From: Ranitomeya variabilis
Lineage: Eukaryota; Chordata; Amphibia; Anura; Dendrobatidae
DNA length: 64,000 bases
Assembly: GCF_051348905.1 (NCBI RefSeq)
Contig: NC_135236.1
Span: 671,451,389-671,515,388, forward strand
Direction of reading: 5' to 3'
The notes below the pieces were generated by a model, which was not told the origin of the DNA, made no database searches, and saw only the letters and a program-made list of their open reading frames with translations. A program made the position numbers and the translations under genes. Of the stretch, positions 1 through 9,907 are shown one piece after another. The first letter of the stretch is position 1. Each line of letters opens with the position of its first letter.

Positions 1-78
1 AGTTAAGTAATTTGCTGTATTTTTTTGTTTCTAATTTTCAGCAATTTTTAAGTAAATTTGCTATAAACCTCTTTTTAA

Positions 79-350
79 GCAACAGTCCAAACGATAGCCG
101 GCACTCACATCTTCTTAAATGAATTTCTTTATTCATCCAGTGGTATAAAAGGCACAAAATAAATAGTTGAACACAACAGCGCAAAAATTAAAAAAGCAGA
201 AAATGAATATCCGCTGCGCTCATAAGGAACATGTTTCAGGCCTTCAGGGTCCTTCGTCATGTCAGTTTTTGTGCTGTTGTGTTCAACCATTTTTCGTGCC
301 TTTTATACTACTGGATGAATAAAGCAATACCGGCGATTGTTTGGACTATT
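79..350. repeat. Inverted-repeat (foldback) element
   Basis: The left arm starts with a run reading AACAGTCCAAACGATAGCCGG and the right arm ends with its near reverse complement around 328-348. The arms share further blocks around a centre near 200-220. It is non-coding. The second copy of this foldback, at about 9780-11680, is split by the Tc1-like element. Confidence 0.6.
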
Positions 351-756
351 ACTATTACTGTAGTATTTTGCCGTGTACCTGGACAGGAGAGCTGATTACT
401 CCTTTTTGACATATTTTTGGCAACTGCTGACCAAGAAAAGTCACCATAAGGGCTGGTGCGTGCCCCGATTATATCGGATGAGTGCTCTCCGTGATTCTCA
501 TTCGTAGCTACGTTATTCTATGCACGTGTCCAATTTTTTCCTCAGTGTCTGATCAAAATCGGCAATGAGAGTCTATGTTTCCATGGAAAATATCGGACCG
601 CACTCAGATGACATCCGATTTTCATTGACTGTCAAAACAGAGAAGGTGGAGAAACGTTTCGTGTTTTTCTCTCTTCACCTTCCAGAAAAATTGATCAGCA
701 TAATCAGAATATTTTTCTCGAATGTAGAGAAAACGGTGGTATGTACTCACCCTATG

Positions 757-955
757 GGTGCAGTCAGACGGCCGTATAACATGGAGGACGCTCGCATCGC
801 AATGCTCGGACTGGCCGGCGGCTCTTCTGACTCCAGCGTGACAGCCAGTATTTCTATGCAGCCGTCACGCTTGTGTCCCGAGAGTCGCCGGCCAGTCCGA
901 GCATTGCAATTTGATCGTCGTCCATGTTATATGGCCGGCTGACTGTGCCCTATAA
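757..955. mobile_element. Palindromic MITE, copy 1
   Basis: About 200 bp whose two halves are near reverse complements: GCAGTCAGACGGCCGTATAA at the left and its counterpart ending near 950. The core ATGCTCGGACTGGCCGG occurs inverted near 890-905. It has no coding capacity. A second copy lies at 12067-12262, and a shorter relative with the same core is at 4520-4685 and 13530-13705. It was probably mobilised in trans; the superfamily is not determined. Confidence 0.65.
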
Positions 956-1057
956 GTGATTTTTTATATCTTAAGGTTTTCTGAAAATTAGAAAATTGGA
1001 AACAAGTGAACCGATATCTGCCAGTCTGAGGGTTGCCCACATGTGACCACCATCATG

Positions 1058-1202
1058 CTTCCCTCAGGTTACATGACCCTTGCGCTTTATTTGCCACCAT
1101 TTTGTCTTCCCTCAGGTTACATGACCCTTGCGCTTTCTTTGCCACCACTTTGTCTTCCCTCAGGTTACATGACCCTTGCGCTTTCTTTGCCACCATTTTG
1201 TC
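1058..1202. repeat. 48-bp tandem repeat, three units
   Basis: Three consecutive copies of a unit beginning CTTCCCTCAGGTTACATGAC and ending CCACCATTTTGT, differing at one or two bases. The second duplication copy carries the same three units at 12376-12521, so the expansion predates the duplication. Confidence 0.9.
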
Positions 1203-1232
1203 TTTGTAAGATGTTGACATAGCTCAGAATTA

Positions 1233-3531
1233 GGCCGGGGTCACACTAGACCGTAATACGGACGAGTGCTATGCGATAAAAAATCGCATAGCACTCAGCC
1301 CAATGTTAATCTATGGTTCAGCTCCCATCATCCGATATTTTCTCCGCCGTATTCAGGATCCGAGTGAAATCGCAGCATGCTGCGATTGTCAGCGTATCTC
1401 GGCCGAGACTCGCCAATGCAAGTCTATGGGTGCGAGAAAAAATCGGATTACACACGGACCATGCGTGTGCATTGCGAGAAATACGCAGCGGTGTTCTATA
1501 GAAAAGCCGGTAATTCAATTGCCGGCTTCTCATTTCTCCTTCCGAAACCCGACAGGATATGAGACATGATTACATACAGTAAACCATCTCATATCCCCTT
1601 TTTTTTGCATATTCCACACTACTAATGTTAGTAGTGTGTATGTGCAAAATTTGGCCGCTGTAGCTGCTAAAATAAAGGGTTAAATGGCGGAAAAAATTGG
1701 CGTGGGCTCCCGCGCAATTTTCTCCGCCAGAGTGGTAAAGCCAGTGACTGAGGGCAGATATTAATAGCCAGGAGAGGGACCATGGTTATTGGCCCCCCCT
1801 GGCTACAAACATCTGCCCCCAGCCACCCCAGAAAAGGCACATCTGGAAGATGCGCCTATTCTGGCACTTGGCCACTCTCTTCCCACTCCCTGTAGCGGTG
1901 GGATATGGGGTAATGAAGGGTTAATGCCACCTTGCTATTGGAAGGTGACATTAAGCCAGATTAATAATGGAGAGGCGTCAATTATGTCACCTATCCATTA
2001 TTAATCCAATTGTATGAAAGGGTTAAAAAACACACACACATGATTTAAAAGTATTTTAATGCAATAAACACAGCGGTTGTTTTAATAATTTATTGATCTC
2101 TCAATCCATTTTCAGACCCTCGCTTGGCAAAATAATAAACGCACAAGATACATACCTTCTGATGTCAGATCAGGTCCCACGAAGTAATCCATCTGAAGGG
2201 GTTAACTAATATTACAGGCAGAGCTGCGATAAACCACTCGCTCGTACCTGTAATCCCCGGGTGCTGAAAGGAAAGCTGGATCTGTACTTACATTCAGTCG
2301 CGGTGAGGCGCCCTCTGGTGGATGTTCTCATGAACTGCAGCCTGGGAACTTTTTCCCACGCTCCAGGTCATATGAGGACATCCACCAGGGGGCGCATCAC
2401 CGCGACTGAAGGAAATGTAGGTCATTGACCTACATTTCATTCATTCGCCGGGGAATTACAGGCACGGAGCACAGCTGCATTTAGCAGGGCTCCTGCCTGT
2501 AATATTAGTTAACCCCTTCAGATGGATTACTTCGTGGGACGTGACGGTTCACCAGAAGGTATGTATATTGTGCGTTTATTATTTTTCCAAGCGAGGGTGT
2601 TCCTGATGGATTGAGAGAACAATAAATTATTACAACAACCGCTGTGTTTATTTCATTAAACTACTTTTAAATCATGTGTGTGTGTGTGTTTTTTAACCCT
2701 TTCATACAATTGGATTAATAATGGATAGGTGACATAATTGACGCCTCTCCATTATTAATCTGGCTTAATGTCACCTTACAATAGCAAGGTGACATTAACC
2801 CTTCATTACCCCATATCCCACCGCTACAGGGAGTGGGAAGAGAGTGGCCAAGTGCCAGAATAGGTGCATCTTCCAGATGTGCCTTTTCTGGGGTGGCTGG
2901 GGGCAGATGTTTTTAGCCACGGGGGGGCCAATAACCATGGACCCTCTCTAGGCTATTAATATCTGCCCTCAGTCACTGGCTTTACCATTCTGGCGGAGAA
3001 AATTGCGCGGGAGCCCACGCCAATTTTTTCCGCCATTTAACCCTTTATTTTAGCAGCTACAGCGGCCAAATTTTGCACATACACACTACTAACGTTAGTA
3101 GTGTGGAATATGCAAAAAAAGGGGATATGAGATGGTTTACTGTATGTAATCATGTCTCATATCCTGTCGGGTTTGTGCAGGAGAAATGAAAAGCCGGCAA
3201 TTGAATTACCGACTGTTCACAGATATCGCGCTGAATGAAATATAAATACAGAATATATATATATATATATGTGTCTCAATGACATATATATATATATATA
3301 CTGTATATATGTTTTCCCGAACATTTGAGCACATAAATCCATTAGATGTCGGTTTTGCAAGCTTGCGAGAAAATCTCGCAGTACGGATGCCATACGGATG
3401 ACACACGGATCATTTGATGCGAGGAAATCGCATCCTCGCACTGCACACGGATCACTGTTTTTGAAACATTTGTGCGATTCTCGGCCGTGAAAAACGGACC
3501 GTTTTTTTATACGTTAAGTGTGTCCCCGGCC
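1233..3531. mobile_element. Giant 2.3-kb foldback DNA element
   Basis: The whole 2299-bp interval is one inverted repeat with arms of about 1.1 kb meeting near 2350. Outer ends read GGCCGGGGTCACAC and GTGTGTCCCCGGCC. Mirrored blocks include the CA/TG microsatellites near 2030 and 2680. It is flanked by TTA (1230-1232) and TAA (3532-3534), and the empty site in the other duplication copy near 12549 has a single TTA, which fits a PIF/Harbinger-type 3-bp target with one later change. It has no open frame resembling a transposase, so it is non-autonomous. The right arm carries an extra TA microsatellite. Confidence 0.85.
3255..3310. repeat. (TA)n microsatellite
   Basis: Two runs of alternating TA separated by a short spacer, present only in the right arm of the giant foldback. 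It accounts for much of the length difference between the two arms. Confidence 0.9.
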
Positions 3532-3767
3532 TAACGAATACAGACAAATAATGGGCTTTTGACTACCACACGAGGTCAAGTTCAATCAATATGAAGGTCC
3601 GTCCCTGCTCAGAAGTACCGGTGACTAAACCAGCAATGGTTTTTCTCATTAAAAGGGTGAATATTTCTGTCAGTATGTGTTATAATGGCCGACACCGACC
3701 TATAAATACAATGTAAATACAACTAGGCCTCCATCCGTGCTATCTAATTCAGAAACTTGTCTTTTGT

Positions 3768-3868
3768 TTCCCATAGCAACCAATCAGAAATCAGCTTTCA
3801 TTTTTCAAACAACTCTGGTAAAATGAAAGCTGCCCTTTGATTGGTTGCTATGGGCAAGAACGACAAGT
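3768..3868. mobile_element. Small palindromic MITE with CCAAT-like arms, copy 1
   Basis: Left arm CCCATAGCAACCAATCAGA and right arm ending TGATTGGTTGCTATGGG are reverse complements around a short spacer. Related copies lie at 12787-12872 and 17421-17516 in this window. Non-coding. Confidence 0.75.
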
Positions 3869-4519
3869 TGTGGAGCGACGGGAAGACACACATTCTGAAC
3901 TGGAGGATTAGGAAACTACACACAGGGCGGTGGGGGACAGACATGAATTACATTTATTAGTATAGTATTAGACACTGTGAACAGCTAATGATGTTTTTGC
4001 AGGGAGAATGGAGATGAAGCAGGTGGGTGTGGGAAATGTAGTTCACAGTGGTCACAATGGAAGCACTGAAGGACCGTCGCCCACCTCACTGTGGGCAGAG
4101 AGACACAGTTATGGAGGAGCTGGAGTAAGAAAATGTCTGAAGGCTTGGATGTTAGTTTTAGAGAGGTTATTAGGCTACAGTGACAATTAATAGATTCTGG
4201 GACAATCCCTTTACATCCTGGATGTTGAGGTCCTCAAAGATCTCAGACCGGGAGGAAAAGGGAAGTACACGATGGGAAAAGGCAGATAACTAGTAGGTCG
4301 ACCTGCTCAAACTTTCCTGAAGGTCTCTGCTGTTGGCTCCTCAACAATGGGCCACAATGGGGTCATCAGAGATCATTTGTGTACCGATTACTTCAGCAGG
4401 TGTCTACACTTTGAGGTAATCTTTGCAAAATTGCAAAACATGTTGTGTTGGGGCTCTGTACAAACATGAAACTCTGCAGCCAATGTTTGGGATCATTTTT
4501 GGAGGCCTTTACACTGTTA

Positions 4520-4685
4520 TGGCTCCACTGGACAGACATATAAATTGGACAGATATCAGAAGACAATGCTCGGACTGGCCGGTGAGCCTCCCTACTCGAG
4601 CGTGACAGATTTATAATATTCTATGCTGCTGTCATGCTCGGGTCTGGCCAGTCCGAGCATTGTGTTTCGATCTCGTCCCATTTAC
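4520..4685. mobile_element. Palindromic MITE fragment
   Basis: ATGCTCGGACTGGCC near 4567 recurs inverted near 4645, around a spacer with CGTGACAG. It resembles the MITE at 757-955 in its core but has different outer arms. A duplicate is at 13530-13705. Confidence 0.55.
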
Positions 4686-5105
4686 AGCGTCTGACGCTCT
4701 GTTTCGGACTTCGCCGTGTGCTCTGACGCTCTGCTCCCGACTTCGCTGTGTGCTCTGGCGCTCTGTTCCGGACTTCGCCATGCGCTCTGACGCTCTGTTC
4801 CGGACTTCGCTGTGTGCTCTGGCGCTCTGCTCCAGACTTTGCTGTGTGCTCTGGTGCTCTGCTCTGGACTTTGCTGTGTGGCTGTGTGCTCTGGCGCTCT
4901 GCTCTGGACTTTGCTGTGTGCCTGTGTGCTCTGACGCTCTGCTCCGGACTTTGCTGTGTGCTCTGGCGCTCTGCTCCGGACTTTGCTGTGTGCTCTGGCG
5001 CTCTGCTCCGGACTTTGCTGTGTGCTCTGACGCTCTGCTCCAGACTTTGCTGTGTGCTCTGGCGCTCTGCTCCCGTCTTTGCTGTGTTCTCTGGCGCTCC
5101 ACACA
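4680..5105. repeat. 32-bp minisatellite, about 13 units
   Basis: Tandem copies of a unit containing GCTCTGGCGCTCTGCTCC followed by GGACTTTGCTGTGT. The unit is 32 bp, so all frames stay open on both strands and give long but meaningless open frames. It is absent from the equivalent position in the second duplication copy (about 13700), so it expanded or inserted after the duplication. Confidence 0.9.
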
Positions 5106-6301
5106 GCAGACGCAATGTAGTGACTTCTGCCGTCTGTCTCACACTCTGAATTATGGAATGAGCCACCATTGCATTCACCACTCCCTGTATCCTGAGGACG
5201 TATATAATGGTGACATCGGGGTGCCGGGTGGGGGAGGATGGTTGTATGGTACGACCCATGGGTAACATCCAGAGGGGCCTGCAGGTTACATTTTGCCCCA
5301 GTCTAGTATAAAGTGAAGAGAAGAGGGAAAGCCGAATAACACAGATCAAGCTATAGGGAGGAAAGTACCAGGGAGGGTAAAGGACGCAAGTGGTGTTCGT
5401 ACAGAGAGAAGAAAGCATTCACGACTGGATCTGCAGGGAGGGAGGAGGAATCGCACACTTCTCACCATCAGTCTGAAGCCGTCTAAGAGCATGGAGGTCA
5501 TAGAAGCTGAATACAATGACACCTTGATATCTGCGATCAGATTTTTAATTCCAGAGAAATTCACGTTTTTCTTATATGTAAATGAGCTAAGATCTATGGG
5601 CCGGACATAGATCTCCCTGAGAATCTGCATCCAGAGATTATTGTAAATGAAAGGGAGAGTTACCAGTGTGAGACATGTAGTGACTGACAGTCTGCTCTCC
5701 TGATCTCACTGCAGAGCTGTGTGTGATTACAACTAACAAAGTACAGATTCCCTCTAACTGTAATGGCCGCTCTGGCTTTCATCTGGTGCAATCTTCTTCT
5801 CTACATACACCAGGTCGCTGTCCCCTGAAGTCTGATTTTTTGATTGAAGCAATATCCAAGGCTGTGAAAAATGTGACCGAAGTCACACCAAAACAGCGCA
5901 CAAGGCGAGTATTCATGTGGACCGGAGGAGAGGGTCACCAATAAATCAAGCCAGAAGGCCACAGCAAGAGTCACGGGTCTTCGATGCTCTCCCTAGCCAA
6001 GGCCAGGGTAGAGACCTTTTCGTGCTCCCAGCATCCAACCAGACTCTCACCCTAGTGGAACTGGGAACCCTGTGTCGTGTTGGTTTCTCAGCCCAAAGCT
6101 GACCGGACCTTCGACCGGGTTTATAAAAATTCCCCTTCCTTACCCAAAGGCCAGGAATAGGTAAGGTGCTCAAGAAAGTATGAAAGGCCAGGTGCGGCGT
6201 GCTATGGAGTCCAAGACTTATCTGGGGTCTCACTCCAATTAAGTTCAGATTCGCACCAGGGCGACCACTCCTGGCGCACATTGCACCATAAGCCTTCACA
6301 C
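5106..6301. other. Non-coding interval without recognised feature
   Basis: I see no domain, splice-consistent exon set or repeat with clear ends here. Short open frames do not resemble known families. Confidence 0.5.
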
Positions 6302-6304
6302 TTA

Positions 6305-7835
6305 GGCCAGGTTCACATTGCGTTAATAGCAGCCCTGTGAAAGACACCCGTTCCTCCCACGTCACCAATCCGTGACGTCACTACACAGGCACAGCTCTCC
6401 GGCGCCCCCTTTGTCTCTCAGGTCAATAAGGGAACTGCACCTAGAGCAAATGACCGCCGGTGAGACTGCCCTGTTACCCACGCTGGGTATTCTAAGATTC
6501 GCAATCAGAGTAAAAGGATCATCCCAAAATTAATTTATGATTTAATTGCCTTAAGCGCGCACTAGGTAATTACAAGAAATATACAGTCAAAATATATCAA
6601 GAGTTACAGTCAGAGTAAAATATAACAATAATAATACAAGGCTTAAAGGTATATAGCTGGAGGTCAATTTACTAGGTTGAAGGTCGCTTGTGGAAGCCGG
6701 GGGGCTCTGCGCTCCACAGGTAGACAGCTTAGTTTCCGGGCAGCCCCCAGAAAGCATGTGCTTGCCCCCCTCTGACTGGCCTGCCCTCTTTCGTAGTTCC
6801 TCAGTTAGTCATCTTCTGTTCTCTGAGTTCTGACCCACTCTCCAAGGGTCCCAGCTCTTAAACCTTCCGTGTCCCTCCCCTCTGTAACTGGGTGGGCTAG
6901 CAATCTCCACCCCTCAGGTTCCCTGCAAGATCTGTATCCAATATCTAATTTATGGGATAACTGCTCCCAGGGTGATCGGATCAGCACACGGGTGGTACCA
7001 GCCCACGAGGTTTGTTCTGCCGGTCGCACAGGGACCAAACCCGGACCCATTCGGTCGCTGTAGGAGGCTGATCTCCATATCTCAGGTTCCAGAACTCCCA
7101 CGGACCCGGGAGTTGCACTGTCAGATGCGTAATTTCTTTTGGGCGAGGGGGATATTTTTTATGAGCCTGTACCTCGGACGATGCGACCATAATTCATGAT
7201 TTCATGTTGGAGACGGTTCGGCTAGGGCAGATAATAGACTTAGGCTCCTGGAACCACCTGACATGCATGCTTTAATTGAGCCCCTCAGGCACCTCTATGT
7301 CCCCTGCTGGTGTGGCTTCCTCACTCAGGCTTTGAAATGCCATCTGCCTGCTACACTGTGCTCAGTCCATTACCATACTAAAAGGAACTTTATATAGGTA
7401 AGGGAAAAGGTGGGGGCCAGGAGCGCTCCTTCCTGCAGACCTGTGACCAGGCGAACTCTGATAGGAGACAAAATGGAGTCACGCCAATCTCTGTTAGTAT
7501 GCCCCGTATCCAAGATGGCAGCTGCTCCCTCCTCACAAGCCCGTTCAACACATATGTTAACGGGCTGCTGTTAACGCAAGTGTCAATGTGACATTGAGCT
7601 AGCAGATGCTCTATCTGCGCTAGCAGTGACGGACCCACAAACGCTGCAGCCCGCATCCCAGGGTCCGTCACTCAATGAAGGCACATCGCTAGCGCACGCC
7701 CATTGTGGGCGTGCGCTAGCGATGCGTCCGACATAGGAATTAATGGCGGCGTTAATGGACTACGTTACACCGCGTTATGCCGCGGTGTAACGTAGTCCGT
7801 CTAACGGACGCCGATAACGAAGTGTGAACTCAGCC
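6305..7835. mobile_element. Palindromic MITE split by an LTR insertion
   Basis: The element begins GGCCAGGTTCACATTGCG and ends AGTGTGAACTCAGCC (near inverted repeats), with TTA on both sides (6302-6304 and 7836-7838), the 3-bp target expected of PIF/Harbinger elements. Bases 6336-7537 are a later insertion. Without it, AATAGCAGCCC on the left continues into GTTCAACACATATGTTAAC and GGGCTGCTGTTAACGC, a clean palindrome. Further palindromes lie at 7590-7640 and 7690-7725. Confidence 0.75.
6336..7537. mobile_element. Solo LTR-like insertion (TG...CA, 5-bp target duplication)
   Basis: It starts TGTGAAAGAC and ends CTCCTCACA and is bracketed by AGCCC on both sides (6331-6335 and 7538-7542). Taking out the interval restores a palindromic MITE, which defines both ends. 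At about 1.2 kb with no coding domains it fits a solo LTR left by recombination. The parent family is not known. It is a fossil with no internal region. Confidence 0.7.
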
Positions 7836-7838
7836 TTA

Positions 7839-8003
7839 CCCAGTCTAGTAACTTCGATCCTGGGGGGCCATGGTTTCCACCAGATGACTGTATCAGCCAC
7901 CTGGCATACTGGCCAGTGCAGCAACCCAGTGTGTATTGTGTATCAAGGAGCAGGCCACCTCTTCGGAAGATACTATACTTGATCTTAGTCAAAAGGCCGC
8001 CCC
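7839..8003 (-). repeat. SINE-like repeat or retrocopy with U2 snRNA 5' head
   Basis: On the minus strand 8000-7969 reads GCGGCCTTTTGACTAAGATC and continues AAGTATAGTATCTTC, matching the start of vertebrate U2 snRNA (CGGCCUUUUGGCUAAGAUC, then AAGUGUAGUAUCU). The downstream part does not follow U2 and ends near the MITE edge at 7838. A U2-headed SINE or a chimeric retropseudogene would explain it. It lacks most of U2 and cannot be a working snRNA gene. Confidence 0.6.
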
Positions 8004-8178
8004 CTTAAGTCTGATGTGATAGTTGCTTTGTCAACCAAGAAAAAAGGCACAGTTCTCAATGTAGCAGCACGGCTGACAAGGGTGGAGACTAATGGGAGTA
8101 TTCCCTCCGCTTAACCTCCCATTTTGCAGAGGCACAAAAAAAAACACTTCCTGTTTGAGTTCTGTTCCTCTGTCAGCC

Positions 8179-9393
8179 ATGGCGTCTGCTGATCTGAGAG
8201 AAGAGCTGCTCTGCTCCATCTGCCTGAGCACTTATACAGATCCTGTAATGCTGAGATGTGGACACAACTTCTGCCGGGTCTGTATTGATCGTGTGCTGGA
8301 TACACAGGAAGGGTCTGGAGTTTATTCCTGTCCTGAATGCAGAGAAGAGTTTCAGGAGCGGCCGACACTGATGAGATGTTTAGCTCTGTGTAAGATCATG
8401 AAGAATTTTCTGCGTGTTGAAGCAAGTAAGGAGGCCACCAAGATCTGCTGCACCTACTGTGTGGACTCTCCGGTACCTGCTGTTAAGTCCTGTCTGCTGT
8501 GTGAGGCTTCTCTGTGTGATAAACACCTGAGAGTTCACAATAAGGCACCAGAACACGTCTTATCTGATCCCAGCACTTCTCTGGAGAAAAGGAAATGTTC
8601 TGTCCATAAGAAGATCCTAGAATATTACTGCACTAAGGACGATTCATGTATCTGTGTGACCTGCAGTTTGGCCGGAGAACATCGGGGACATCGGGTGGAG
8701 ACGCTGGATGAGGCCTCTGAGAAGAAGAAGGAGAAACTCAGAAATGTTCTCCAGAAATTGACCACAAAGAGAGAGAAGACTGAGGAACAAGTCAAGAATC
8801 TGGAGGAGCAAAGGAGAAAAGCTCAAGAAAAAGCAGCTGTACAAGCGGGAAAAGTGACTGCCCTGTGTACAGACATCCGGAGACGGCTTGATGACCTGGA
8901 GAAGAGAGTCCTGAGTGAGATCTCCAGTCAGGAAGAGAAGATGTCACTGTCTGCTCTGATCCATCAGCTGGAAGTAAAGAAGGACGAGCTGTCCAGGAAG
9001 ATGAGACACATTGAGGAGCTGTGTAACATGACGGATCCACTGACTGTCTTACAGGATCCTAACATTGGTGACTTGTGTGATCCTAAGAAGGATGGAGGTG
9101 ATGGTGACACAGGGGGACATGATAAACAGCCTCATGGTGGAGATGACCTGGATATGGTGGTGATGTCTAATAAGTTACACATGGGATTACTTAGTATTTT
9201 GACAGAATCCATGTCTAAATTTTATGTGAAGGGAAGTAAGGATCTTAGTATAAGATTAGACAAATTGTCTTTGGCTTCAGCTGTCGAAAATGAGAAGAGG
9301 ACTGAAGCCAAACCGAAAAAGGTTACTATTGCGCAAAAACCACCAGCCCCATACATAGCCTATATTCCTATGGACTTGCACTATGCTCTATGA
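8179..9393 (+). CDS. TRIM-family E3 ubiquitin ligase (RING, two B-boxes, coiled coil), no B30.2
   Basis: Single-exon frame of 404 residues. A RING finger occupies residues 12-54 with all eight zinc ligands (C12, C15, C27, H29, C32, C35, C51, C54). A B-box-1-like segment starts at C91 and C94, and a second B-box spans about 138-178. Residues about 180-300 are a charged coiled coil. This is the RBCC layout of TRIM25-like proteins, cytoplasmic ubiquitin ligases often tied to antiviral signalling. Frog relatives usually continue into a PRY-SPRY (B30.2) domain; here the frame ends after a Lys-rich tail, so target recognition may be lost or changed. The start was chosen at the ATG giving MASADLREEL, shared with the paralogue at 14809; an in-frame upstream ATG at 8092 is less likely. 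An AATAAA follows at 9437. Expression is not shown by sequence. Confidence 0.85.
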   Translation: MASADLREELLCSICLSTYTDPVMLRCGHNFCRVCIDRVLDTQEGSGVYSCPECREEFQERPTLMRCLALCKIMKNFLRVEASKEATKICCTYCVDSPVPAVKSCLLCEASLCDKHLRVHNKAPEHVLSDPSTSLEKRKCSVHKKILEYYCTKDDSCICVTCSLAGEHRGHRVETLDEASEKKKEKLRNVLQKLTTKREKTEEQVKNLEEQRRKAQEKAAVQAGKVTALCTDIRRRLDDLEKRVLSEISSQEEKMSLSALIHQLEVKKDELSRKMRHIEELCNMTDPLTVLQDPNIGDLCDPKKDGGDGDTGGHDKQPHGGDDLDMVVMSNKLHMGLLSILTESMSKFYVKGSKDLSIRLDKLSLASAVENEKRTEAKPKKVTIAQKPPAPYIAYIPMDLHYAL

Positions 9394-9436
9394 GAACCTA
9401 ATCTAGATGGTAATTTTTATTGTGTTTATAAATAGC

Positions 9437-9442
9437 AATAAA
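9437..9442 (+). promoter_or_regulatory. Polyadenylation signal of first TRIM gene
   Basis: AATAAA lies 44 bases after the stop codon and is followed by a T-rich stretch. It supports a short 3' UTR and a mature single-exon transcript end. Confidence 0.6.
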
Positions 9443-9907
9443 ATTGCTTTGTTTTTTTTTACCATGCTGCCCATTTATATAGACCATTTGTATAATTTCA
9501 ATAACATAGCCCTAAAAATTAGTGTAGACCCCAGACCAGGGCCCTCATTTATACAGAGCAGGTGTACGGGTCCTCACCTCTCCTGATGCCGGGGCCAACT
9601 GTAGATCGTACGTGGACATTCACACTGGCTGTAATTGACCATGCCGGTAATATTCACTATTGAATGTAATTTCTGATGTGTTGTGTTTAATCATAAATAA
9701 AAGCTAAGCATTTTGCTGTATTTTTTGCTTCTAATTTTCAGCAATTTTTAAATAAATTTGCTATAAACGTCTTTTTAAGCAGCAGTCCAAACGATAGCCG
9801 GCACTCACATCTTCTTAAATGAATTTCTTTATTGATCCAGTAGTATAAAATGCACAAAAAATAGTTGAACACAACAGCGCAAAAATTAAAAAAGCAGAAA
9901 ATGAATA

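Larger units (their letters stand above)
1..4680. repeat. Segmental duplication, copy 1 (upstream of first TRIM gene)
   Basis: This stretch matches 9690-13735 almost base for base in long blocks (for example 350-960 with 11670-12270, and 3540-4680 with 12550-13705), in the same orientation. Two large differences are single insertions: a foldback at 1233-3531 here and a Tc1-like element at 9908-11522 in the other copy. Each copy lies upstream of a TRIM gene, so the unit was probably duplicated together with the gene. The left edge runs off the window. No coding region was recognised in it. Confidence 0.85.

Noticed and set aside
565-942. 125-codon frame in the first duplication copy
   Set aside because: It runs through a palindromic MITE, and the other duplication copy carries a different overlapping frame.
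5946-6368. 140-codon minus-strand frame
   Set aside because: It overlaps a MITE end and an LTR-like start and has no family resemblance.
8092-8178. N-terminal extension of the first TRIM gene from an upstream ATG
   Set aside because: The 29 added residues are not seen in the paralogue, and the conserved start MASADL matches the family.
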